A DNA stretch of 64,000 nt from Streptomyces violens (GTDB lineage: Bacteria; Actinomycetota; Actinomycetes; Streptomycetales; Streptomycetaceae): assembly GCF_000717745.1 (NCBI RefSeq), contig NZ_JOBH01000026.1, positions 1 through 64,000 on the forward strand, written 5' to 3'. A program made the position numbers and the translations under genes. Below are positions 57,263 to 64,000 of the stretch, in pieces; position 1 is the stretch's first letter, and every line of letters starts with the position of its first letter. Below the pieces are notes generated by a model, which made no database searches, had not been told where the DNA came from, and saw only the letters and a list, made by a program, of their open reading frames with translations.

Positions 57263-59149
57263 ATGGGCAGGACGGAAGATCTACACGTCCCACGGGGGGC
57301 GTCACCCCAGTTCGAACGGGAGATGTACGTGGCCGGGCGCATCGAGGACTACGCACTCATCGGCGACATGCAGACCGCCGCACTCGTCTGCCGGGACGGC
57401 ACGGTCGACTGGCTGTGCCTGCCCCGGTTCGACTCGCCCGCGGTCTTCGCCGGCCTCCTCGGCACCGAGGAGCACGGCTTCTGGCGGCTGGGCCCGGCCG
57501 CGGAAGCGGAAGGTGAAGCGGAGGCGGCATCGCCCGCCTCCGACCGGCGGCGCTACCGCGGCGACTCGCTGATCCTGGAATCGGAGTGGGACACTCCCGA
57601 CGGCACGGTCCGGGTGATCGACTTCATGCCGCCGCGCGACGGCGCGCCGCAGCTGATCCGCATCGTGGAAGGCGTCAGAGGCAAGGTCGCCATGCGCTCC
57701 TCGCTGCGGATGCGGTTCTCGTACGGCTGGGTGGTGCCGTGGGTGCACCAGGTCGACGGGCGTACGGCCGCGGTAGCGGGCCCGGACTCGGTGTGGTTCG
57801 ACACCACGGCCGAGACCCACGGCGAGGACCTGACCACGTACTCGGACTTCACCGTCGAGGAGGGGCAGCGCATCGCGTTCACGATGAGCTGGCAGCCCTC
57901 GCACCACGAACAGCCCCCGCTCCCCGAGCCGGAGAACTCCCTCACGGCCACCGAGGACTTCTGGCGCGAGTGGGTCGAGCAGTGCACGTACCACGGTCCC
58001 TACCGTGACGCGGTGGTCCGCTCGCTGATCACCCTGAAGGCGCTGACGTACGCGCCGACCGGCGGCATCGTCGCGGCCCCGACCACCTCCCTCCCCGAGG
58101 ACATCGGCGGCTCCCGCAACTGGGACTACCGCTTCACCTGGCTCCGGGACGCCGCGATCACCCTCTCCTCCCTCCTGCGTACGGGCTACCGCGAGGAGGC
58201 CCGCGCCTGGCGCGAGTGGCTGCTGCGCGCGGTGGCCGGGGACCCGGAGAACCTGCAGATCATGTACGGCATCGCGGGCGAGCGCGAGCTCGGCGAGAAC
58301 GAGCTGACCTGGCTGCCGGGATACGAGAACTCCAAGCCGGTCCGGGTCGGCAACGGCGCCGCCGATCAGCTCCAGCTCGACGTGTACGGCGAGGTCATCG
58401 AGGCGCTGCACCTCGCCCACATGACCGGCCTGGCCCGCAACGACTACGCCTCCCTCCTCCAGATCAAGCTGATCCGCTGGGTGGAGAAGCACTGGGACGA
58501 GCCGGACGAGGGCATCTGGGAGGTGCGCGGGCCGCGCCGGCACTTCGTCCACTCCAAGGTCATGACCTGGGTGGCGGTGGACCGCACCATCAAGCTGATG
58601 GAGTCCGGGGACGTCGAGGGGCCGCTGGAGGAGTGGAAGGAGCTGCGCGACACGATCCACCGGGACGTGTGCGAGAAGGGCTACGACCCGGAGCGCAACA
58701 CCTTCACCCAGTCCTACGGCTCCAAGGAGCTGGACGCCTCGCTGCTGCTCATCCCGCAGATGGGCTTCCTGCCGCCGGACGACAAGCGCGTCATCGGCAC
58801 GATCGAGGCGATCCAGCGCGAGCTGGCCACGCCCGACGGCTTCATCCTGCGCTATCCCACCTCCGCCGATGCCGGCGAGGAGAACCTGGACGGCCTGGAG
58901 GGCGACGAGGGCGCGTTCCTGGCCTGCTCGTTCTGGCTCGCGGACGACCTGGCGATGATCGGCCGCGTCGAGGAGGCCCGCAAGCTCTTCGAGAAGCTGC
59001 TGTCGCTCCGTAACGACCTGGGTCTGCTGGCCGAGGAGTGGGACTCCAAGGCCGGCCGCCAGGTCGGCAACTTCCCCCAGGCGTTCAGCCACGTCCCGCT
59101 GATCGACACGGCCCTGCGGCTGACGGCGAGCGGGGCGTACGGGGGGTAG
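57263..59149 (+). CDS. GH15 family glycoside hydrolase (glucoamylase/trehalase-like)
   Basis: GH15 protein of 628 residues without a signal peptide, so cytoplasmic. The N-terminal beta domain begins [42 protein letters not shown]. The alpha/alpha barrel includes [24 protein letters not shown] and the second acid region [26 protein letters not shown], where Glu is the likely base. Mycobacterial members of this type are trehalases; others hydrolyse maltose- or isomaltose-type glucosides. ATG 57263 is used; the conserved part starts about 20 residues later. It is convergent with the GH64 gene across 35 bp. Confidence 0.85.
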   Translation: MGRTEDLHVPRGASPQFEREMYVAGRIEDYALIGDMQTAALVCRDGTVDWLCLPRFDSPAVFAGLLGTEEHGFWRLGPAAEAEGEAEAASPASDRRRYRGDSLILESEWDTPDGTVRVIDFMPPRDGAPQLIRIVEGVRGKVAMRSSLRMRFSYGWVVPWVHQVDGRTAAVAGPDSVWFDTTAETHGEDLTTYSDFTVEEGQRIAFTMSWQPSHHEQPPLPEPENSLTATEDFWREWVEQCTYHGPYRDAVVRSLITLKALTYAPTGGIVAAPTTSLPEDIGGSRNWDYRFTWLRDAAITLSSLLRTGYREEARAWREWLLRAVAGDPENLQIMYGIAGERELGENELTWLPGYENSKPVRVGNGAADQLQLDVYGEVIEALHLAHMTGLARNDYASLLQIKLIRWVEKHWDEPDEGIWEVRGPRRHFVHSKVMTWVAVDRTIKLMESGDVEGPLEEWKELRDTIHRDVCEKGYDPERNTFTQSYGSKELDASLLLIPQMGFLPPDDKRVIGTIEAIQRELATPDGFILRYPTSADAGEENLDGLEGDEGAFLACSFWLADDLAMIGRVEEARKLFEKLLSLRNDLGLLAEEWDSKAGRQVGNFPQAFSHVPLIDTALRLTASGAYGG

Positions 59150-59184
59150 CCCGTCGCCCCGCGCCACCGGCCTTGAGCCTGTGC

Positions 59185-60345
59185 TCAGAACGGCGTCAGC
59201 GTCAGCCTGATCCGGCTGGGGGCGCCGTCCTCGATGTACGAGGCGAAGCCGGCGACGTCGTCGAAGGCGAAGCCGTACGCCTTGCCGTCCTGGGCCGCGT
59301 CGTGCATCACCTTGGCGTAGTGGTTGGCGAGCCGCTGCTGGTAGAAGGCGGCGGGGTCGGTGGTGGGCTGCTCGGCGTGCGAGGTGAGGGTGGCGCGGTT
59401 CAGCGCGGCGCCCAGGATCGCGGCGACCGGGCCCGTCGTGCCGTCGTTGGGCGCGGCGAGGGTGCCGTCGCAGAAGAGCACGTCGCGGGTGCTGGGCTTG
59501 CTGAAGGAGACGCTCGCCGGGCCGGTGAAGGAGAGCTTGTCCCCGGCGACCCGGCCGGTGAAGGTGCCCGCGTTGGTGGTGACCTTCAGGTCCTTGGCCG
59601 CGTACGCCGACCACGCCTCGTCGATGGCCGGGGCGAGGTAGTCCTCGGCGAACCGGCCGCTGTCCAGGCCGTGCCCGGGGGCGATGACCCGCTTGTCGTC
59701 GACGACCAGGTCACCGAAGCCCTCGATGCCGGCCAGGTCCGAGAAGATCTTCGCCCGGGCGCCGTCCTTGAGCAGCCCCGCCGTCTGGTCCTTCGCCCCG
59801 GTCAGCCGGATCGCCAGCGGCACGCTGAACATGTCGACCATCGTGGTGTTGCAGTACATCCCGCCGTCGTTGTACGTGAACTCCGCGCAGTCGTGCAGCA
59901 CTCCGAAGTTGGGGTCGGAGTCCACCCAGCCGGCCGGGTAGGCCAGCGCCGCCTTGCCGTTGCCGTCCTCGACGGCCTTGAACTTCAGCTTGCCGCCGAG
60001 CGCGGTGTAGATCCGCCCGGACATCTTCGGCAGCGTCAGGGTGGTGGTGCCGCTCGCGGCGAGCGGGATGGCGTAGTCCGTGAAGCCGTCGGAGCCGTTG
60101 TCGGACACGGCCACGGGCTTCAGTTCTCCTTCGGGGGTGACGCGGACCTGCTGGGTGCCGTCGTTGCCGACGATGTAGACCCAGACCGAGGAATTGCCGA
60201 ACTCCCCGGAGTTGTTGGCGATTTCCAGGGGAAGCCCTGCGGCCTTCGTACGGCCAGGAGTGCCGCTCGCGTGTCCGGCGAGGGCGAATCCGGAAGCGGC
60301 GGCGCCCGCGGCGAGGCCGCCGAGCAGGGTGCGACGAGTGATCAC
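59185..60345 (-). CDS. Secreted GH64 beta-1,3-glucanase
   Basis: Glycoside hydrolase family 64 enzyme of 386 residues, related to laminaripentaose-producing beta-1,3-glucanase. A Tat-type signal, ITRRTLLGGLAAGAAASGFALAGHASG, is at the N-terminus. The thaumatin-like fold is visible in LPLEIANNSGEFGNSSVWVYIVGND and FEFTYNDGG-type sequence (AEFTYNDGGMYCNTTMVDMFSVPLAI), which carries the acidic active-site residues. It degrades fungal or algal beta-1,3-glucan outside the cell. The GTG start follows AAGGAG. It is divergent from a LacI gene with a perfect operator between, so induction by glucan fragments is likely. Confidence 0.88.
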   Translation of the reverse strand: MITRRTLLGGLAAGAAASGFALAGHASGTPGRTKAAGLPLEIANNSGEFGNSSVWVYIVGNDGTQQVRVTPEGELKPVAVSDNGSDGFTDYAIPLAASGTTTLTLPKMSGRIYTALGGKLKFKAVEDGNGKAALAYPAGWVDSDPNFGVLHDCAEFTYNDGGMYCNTTMVDMFSVPLAIRLTGAKDQTAGLLKDGARAKIFSDLAGIEGFGDLVVDDKRVIAPGHGLDSGRFAEDYLAPAIDEAWSAYAAKDLKVTTNAGTFTGRVAGDKLSFTGPASVSFSKPSTRDVLFCDGTLAAPNDGTTGPVAAILGAALNRATLTSHAEQPTTDPAAFYQQRLANHYAKVMHDAAQDGKAYGFAFDDVAGFASYIEDGAPSRIRLTLTPF

Positions 60346-60370
60346 GAGATGGCTCCTTGTGGGGGGTGGG

Positions 60371-60384
60371 TGAGAGCGCTCTCA
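60371..60384. promoter_or_regulatory. LacI-family operator
   Basis: TGAGAGCGCTCTCA is a perfect 14-base palindrome with central CG, the hallmark of LacI/CebR-type operators. It lies 26 bp above the GH64 start and 71 bp above the LacI start. Confidence 0.8.
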
Positions 60385-60454
60385 AATGAAGTAGGGTCAC
60401 CCTGCCCACTTCCGGCGGTACCGTCAACCCACCGCGGAGGAAAAGGAGTTCGAC

Positions 60455-61495
60455 ATGTCCGTGCCCGGCGGCTCCCGGCCGACCCTGGAGGCGGTGGCCG
60501 CGCTGGCCGGCGTCTCCCGCGCCACCGTCTCCCGCGTCGTCAACGGCGGCACCGGCGTCCGCACCGAGATCCGCGAGCGGGTCCAGCAGGCGGTCACCGA
60601 GCTCGGGTACATCCCCAACATCGCCGCCCGCTCGCTCGTCACCCGCCGCACCGGTGCCGTCGCCGTGGTCATCGCCGAGCCCGAGACCCGGGTCTTCTCC
60701 GACCCCTTCTTCGCCCAGCAGCTGCGCGGCATCGGCCGTGAACTGGGCGCCGCTGACACGCAGTTGCTGCTGATGATGGTGGAGAGCGACCGCGATCACG
60801 CGCGCATCGGCCGCTATCTGTCGGGCGGGCACGTCGACGGCGCGCTGATGTTCTCGCTGCACCGCGCCGATCCGCTGCCCGCGATGGCCGCGGCCTCGGG
60901 GCTGCCCACGGTCTTCGGCGGGCGCCCGGACTGGTCGGACGAGAGCCACGCCGGGGAGCACCCGCTGTACGTGGACACCGACAACCGCGACGGCGCCCGG
61001 CAGGCCGTACGCCACCTCCTGGCCCGCGGGCGCCGCCGGATCGCCGTGATCACCGGGCCGCTGGACCAGACCTCGGCCCAGGACCGGCTGGACGGTTACC
61101 GCGAGGCGCTGGCGCCCTCCTCGGCCGATCCGCTGCTGATCGCCGACGGCTCCTTCACGGCCGAGGGCGGTGAGCGGGCCATGGCCGCGCTGCTCGATGC
61201 CGTACCGGACCTCGACGCCGTCTTCGCCTGCTCGGACCTGATGGCCACGGGCGCGCTGCGTACGCTGCGGGCGCGCGGCCGGCGGGTGCCGGAGGACGTC
61301 GCGGTGGTCGGCTACGACGACCTCGCCCCGGCGGCCTGGGCGGACCCGCCGCTGACCACGGTCCGCCAGGACGTGCAGGAGATGGGCCGCCTGATGGCCC
61401 GCCTGCTCCTGGACCGGCTGGCGGCGGACGGCGGCGGCGCGCGCCTCTCCCCCGTCGTCACGCCCGCCACCCTCATCGTCCGCGACTCCAGCTAG
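60455..61495 (+). CDS. LacI-family transcriptional repressor
   Basis: Repressor of 346 residues. The N-terminal HTH and hinge are PTLEAVAALAGVSRATVSRVVNGGTGVRTEIRERVQQAVTELGYIPNIAARSLVTRRTGAVAVVIAE. A periplasmic-binding-protein-like sensor domain follows (DNRDGARQAVRHLLARGRRRIAVITGPLDQTSAQDRLDGY, DAVFACSDLMATGALRTL, VGYDDL). ATG 60455 follows AAGGAG. It is divergent from the GH64 gene, and TGAGAGCGCTCTCA is its probable operator; the inducer is presumably a beta-1,3-gluco-oligosaccharide (inference). Confidence 0.92.
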   Translation: MSVPGGSRPTLEAVAALAGVSRATVSRVVNGGTGVRTEIRERVQQAVTELGYIPNIAARSLVTRRTGAVAVVIAEPETRVFSDPFFAQQLRGIGRELGAADTQLLLMMVESDRDHARIGRYLSGGHVDGALMFSLHRADPLPAMAAASGLPTVFGGRPDWSDESHAGEHPLYVDTDNRDGARQAVRHLLARGRRRIAVITGPLDQTSAQDRLDGYREALAPSSADPLLIADGSFTAEGGERAMAALLDAVPDLDAVFACSDLMATGALRTLRARGRRVPEDVAVVGYDDLAPAAWADPPLTTVRQDVQEMGRLMARLLLDRLAADGGGARLSPVVTPATLIVRDSS

Positions 61496-61502
61496 CGGTA
61501 CG

Positions 61503-63128
61503 TCACGTCACGTCGGCGATCACCTCACGGGCCGCCCGCTCGCCCTCCGTGGCCCCGCCGTTCATGAACCCCTGGAAGTCGTACGAGGTGTGCTCGCCGC
61601 CGAGGTGCACGTTGCCCTGGCGGACGCCCTCGTACCCCGCGTACCTGTGCAGATAGCCCACCGGCCAGTACGAGTAGGCGCCCAGGGCGTACGGATTGCG
61701 GTGCCAGGCGGAGAGCTGCGCCCGGCCGGTCCAGGCGGCCTTGGTGCCGGGGAAGAAGCGCTCGATGTCCGTCAGCCGGCGCTGCGCCAGATCCCGTACG
61801 TACGGGTCGGCCTCCGTGGAGAACGGCCCGGCCGGGGTCAGCGCGCGGGCGAGGCTGCCGCCGCCGTACTGGATGAGGATGCCGCCGGTGCCGGGCTGGG
61901 CCTTGGTGGTGTCCCAGGTCTGCTGTGCGTCCAGGTCGGTGAAGCAGTCGCCGGCGCTGACGCCCGGCCAGGGCCCGGTGCCGCGCCAGGGCCGGGCGCT
62001 GAACTGCATGTTGAGCTTGGTGCAGTACCCCATCCGCGCGTCCCGCAGCAGGTTCGTCATCCGGGTGTCGAAGCCGGCCTTGGTGAGGTCCAGTTGCTGA
62101 AGGACGGGCAGCGGGACGGTCAGGACGGTGTGGTCGGCGGTGACGGTGCGGGTGGTGCCGCGGTCGCTGAAGGTGAGGGTCTGGGTGCCGTCGGAGTTCC
62201 GCGCGACGGCCGTCAGCGCCCAGCCCATCCGCAGCGTCCCGGCGGGCAGGGCGGCCGCGATGGCCTTCGGGAGCCGGTCGTTGCCGCCGGTGATGTGGTA
62301 CCGCTCGTCGGACAGCCCCCAGACGTTGAAGCGGCCGGGGTTGGGCTGGTAGCCCATGAGCAGGACGAGGGCGAGCGCGGACTGGTCGGTGGTGTCGGCG
62401 CCGTACTCGACGTTGTAGGCCACGTCGATGAACTGCCCCAGCGGCGAGGCGTAGCCGCCGGGCACCCGGGAGTCGATCCATTCCCGTATCGACATGTTGT
62501 CCAGGGCGGTGCCTTCAGGGGTGGTCTGGTTCCACTTCACCTCCCCCGCCTTCTGGAGGTCGGTGCGCAGCGCCTGGTACACCCCCTTGAAGTCCTCGTC
62601 CGCCTGCGCGCGCGGGTAGTACGTCCCGTCGAACCAGAGGACTTCCTCGGCGCCGTTGGGGCCCGCGCCGAGGAAGTCCTCCAGGGGGAGGCCGAAGCGG
62701 CGGCAGAGTTCCTGCATCTTCTTGTGCTCGGTGTCGATCAGCTCGCCGCCGATCTCGGAGCTCTGGCCGTACGCCCAGTGGTCGGCTTGCGTGTACATCC
62801 GGCCGCCGACCCGGTCGGGGTCGGCCTCGTACAGCGTGCAGGGCAGTCCGGCGTCCTGGAGGGTGAGGGCCGCGGTCAGCCCCGCGATGCCCGCCCCGAC
62901 GACGGCGATACGAGGTGTGGCGGCGGACCGCGGCGGGCGCACGGGCCCGGCGGCCGCGGCCGTGGCCGGGGCGGCGAGCGCGACGCCGAGCCCCAGCGCG
63001 CCCGCGCGCGCCAGCAGTTCGCGCCGGTCCAGGCCTCGTACGTCGGCGGTGGGCATCCGGAGTCTTCGTGCCGCCGCGTGCTCGGCGGCGAGTCTGCGCA
63101 GAGCGTGCATGGCGTGGGTACGGGCCAT
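61503..63128 (-). CDS. Flavin-containing amine oxidase
   Basis: Flavoprotein amine oxidase of 541 residues. A twin-arginine-type signal (DRRELLARAGALGLGVALAAPATAAAAG, near residues 33-60) suggests export. FAD binding is shown by PRIAVVGAGIAGLTAALTLQDAGLPCTLYEADPDRVGGRMYT. The C-terminal FAD motif is GNVHLGGEHTSYDFQGFMNGGATEGERAAREVI. This is the MAO/putrescine oxidase family, which oxidises amines to aldehyde, NH3 and H2O2. ATG 63128 follows AGGAGG. It lies 11 bp after an APC permease gene, so uptake and oxidation of the same amine is likely. Its end is 7 bp from the convergent LacI stop. Confidence 0.88.
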   Translation of the reverse strand: MARTHAMHALRRLAAEHAAARRLRMPTADVRGLDRRELLARAGALGLGVALAAPATAAAAGPVRPPRSAATPRIAVVGAGIAGLTAALTLQDAGLPCTLYEADPDRVGGRMYTQADHWAYGQSSEIGGELIDTEHKKMQELCRRFGLPLEDFLGAGPNGAEEVLWFDGTYYPRAQADEDFKGVYQALRTDLQKAGEVKWNQTTPEGTALDNMSIREWIDSRVPGGYASPLGQFIDVAYNVEYGADTTDQSALALVLLMGYQPNPGRFNVWGLSDERYHITGGNDRLPKAIAAALPAGTLRMGWALTAVARNSDGTQTLTFSDRGTTRTVTADHTVLTVPLPVLQQLDLTKAGFDTRMTNLLRDARMGYCTKLNMQFSARPWRGTGPWPGVSAGDCFTDLDAQQTWDTTKAQPGTGGILIQYGGGSLARALTPAGPFSTEADPYVRDLAQRRLTDIERFFPGTKAAWTGRAQLSAWHRNPYALGAYSYWPVGYLHRYAGYEGVRQGNVHLGGEHTSYDFQGFMNGGATEGERAAREVIADVT

Positions 63129-63139
63129 GGTCGGCCTCC

Positions 63140-64000
63140 TCAGAGTGTGGGTTTCTCCTCGTCGCGCTCGGCCGCGTCCTCCAGGACGATCCGGCCGATG
63201 ATCTCGTACCGTGCGGGCTTGCGTGCTTTGAGATGGAGCGCCAGGCCGAGGCCCCCGAAGAAGACCAGGCCGACGATCCAGGGGATGAGCCGGAAGAAGA
63301 GCGAGTCGGCCGCGTCGCCGGCCGCGGTCCGCATGTTGACCAGCAGCAGGACGACCACGGCGGTCATCCCGACGCCGCCGAGCAGCGGCGCGGTGAACGT
63401 GCGGAACCAGTGCCGGTCCTCGGGGTGGTTCTTCCGGAAGTAGCCGATGACGGCGAAGGAGCAGAGGGTCTGGACGATCAGGATCGCCATCGTGCCGAGG
63501 ATCGCGAGCAGCGTGTAGAGGTGGATGTAGGGATCCTGGCCGGTCAGCCAGAAGGCGGCGACGAGCGCGGTGGCGAGCGCCGTCTGCACGTACGAGGCGA
63601 AGTACGGGGAGCCGTGCCGGGGGTGCGTACGGCCCAGGCCGCGGTGGAGGAACCCCTCGCGCCCGATGGCGTACAGATAGCGCGCGGCGCACTGGTGGAA
63701 GGCCATGCCGCAGGCGAACGAGCCGGTGAGCAGCAGCCATTGGAAGGCGTCCACGGCCCAGCCGCCGAGGAAGGTGCGGGTGGGCGCGAAGAAGAGGTCC
63801 AGCGGGGTGCCGGAGGACGCGATCCGCACCGACTCGGCCAGGCCGTTCCCGGAGATCGTCATCCAGGACACGAAGATGTAGAACAGGCCGACGCCGATGA
63901 CGGAGACGAGGGTGGCGCGCGGGATGACGCGCTTGGGGTCGCGGGACTCCTCGCCGTACATCGCGGTGGACTCGAAGCCGACCCAGGACCAGAAGGCGAA
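63140..64000 (-). CDS. APC-superfamily amino acid/polyamine permease (5' end outside window)
   Basis: C-terminal 287 residues of an amino acid-polyamine-organocation transporter; the start lies beyond the right edge. The visible part begins in helix 6 (FAFWSWVGFESTAMYGEESRDPKRVIPRATL, a strongly conserved APC segment) and continues with helices 7-12. The last 30 residues are charged and cytoplasmic. It is upstream of and tightly linked to the amine oxidase, so the substrate is probably an amine or amino acid. Confidence 0.88.
   Translation of the reverse strand, partial: FAFWSWVGFESTAMYGEESRDPKRVIPRATLVSVIGVGLFYIFVSWMTISGNGLAESVRIASSGTPLDLFFAPTRTFLGGWAVDAFQWLLLTGSFACGMAFHQCAARYLYAIGREGFLHRGLGRTHPRHGSPYFASYVQTALATALVAAFWLTGQDPYIHLYTLLAILGTMAILIVQTLCSFAVIGYFRKNHPEDRHWFRTFTAPLLGGVGMTAVVVLLLVNMRTAAGDAADSLFFRLIPWIVGLVFFGGLGLALHLKARKPARYEIIGRIVLEDAAERDEEKPTL

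Overview
The window is a very GC-rich, densely packed actinobacterial chromosome segment, almost certainly from a Streptomyces. Signs of this are a third-position GC bias throughout, many GTG and some TTG starts, two S. griseus-type streptogrisin proteases (one close to SprB along its whole length), a SepF-like protein of the SflA type, two secreted Rpf-type transglycosylases, and the order der-plsC-cmk-tyrA-aroH ... rluB-scpB-scpA-(RHH protein)-parA-ald-(STAND protein)-nudix-pyrG, which I recall as Streptomyces core order (the SCO17xx region of S. coelicolor). No prophage, insertion sequence, CRISPR array, tRNA or rRNA gene was seen. Both ends cut through genes.

Layout. 1-13.4 kb: a DnaE2-type polymerase running off the left edge, with a LexA-box candidate upstream; a membrane protein; an SDR/TetR divergent pair; an amidohydrolase/TetR divergent pair; a metallophosphoesterase; two streptogrisin-family proteases on either side of a slipin. 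13.7-24.2 kb: the most interesting accessory block. Two divergent, tightly coupled operons encode a polar amino-acid-type ABC importer (two binding lipoproteins, two permeases, one ATPase), a GNAT acetyltransferase, two LLM flavin monooxygenases, a large FAD/NAD(P) protein and a DUF1684 protein. The set resembles the Bacillus yxe and ytm/ytn S-alkylcysteine (S-succinocysteine) salvage operons. 24.4-40.1 kb: sflA, an acyl-CoA dehydrogenase, an MFS exporter, a GT-C membrane glycosyltransferase, a PAP2 phosphatase, an I78 inhibitor, an isolated cytochrome c oxidase subunit I, a WYL regulator, a two-gene glycosyltransferase unit, two Rpf enzymes and hypothetical genes.

40.1-57 kb: the core block. 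It covers ribosome assembly (Der), lipid synthesis (PlsC), nucleotide metabolism (Cmk, PyrG), aromatic amino acids (TyrA, AroH), ADP-ribose chemistry (DraG-like hydrolase, Nudix hydrolase), rRNA modification (RluB) and chromosome organisation (ParA-like ATPase, RHH-like protein, ScpA, ScpB), plus alanine dehydrogenase and a STAND/TPR protein with a degenerate Walker A. 57-64 kb: a GH15 glucanohydrolase, a Tat-exported GH64 beta-1,3-glucanase divergent from its likely LacI repressor with a perfect palindromic operator between them, then a flavin amine oxidase operon with an APC permease that runs off the right edge.

Genes work together in coupled operons. ATGA/GTGA/TGATG overlaps join the importer and monooxygenase genes, cmk-plsC, aroH-tyrA, scpA-scpB and GT4-hypothetical. 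Strong GC-rich hairpins close most transcription units. Several divergent promoter regions carry clean palindromes that point to local regulation.
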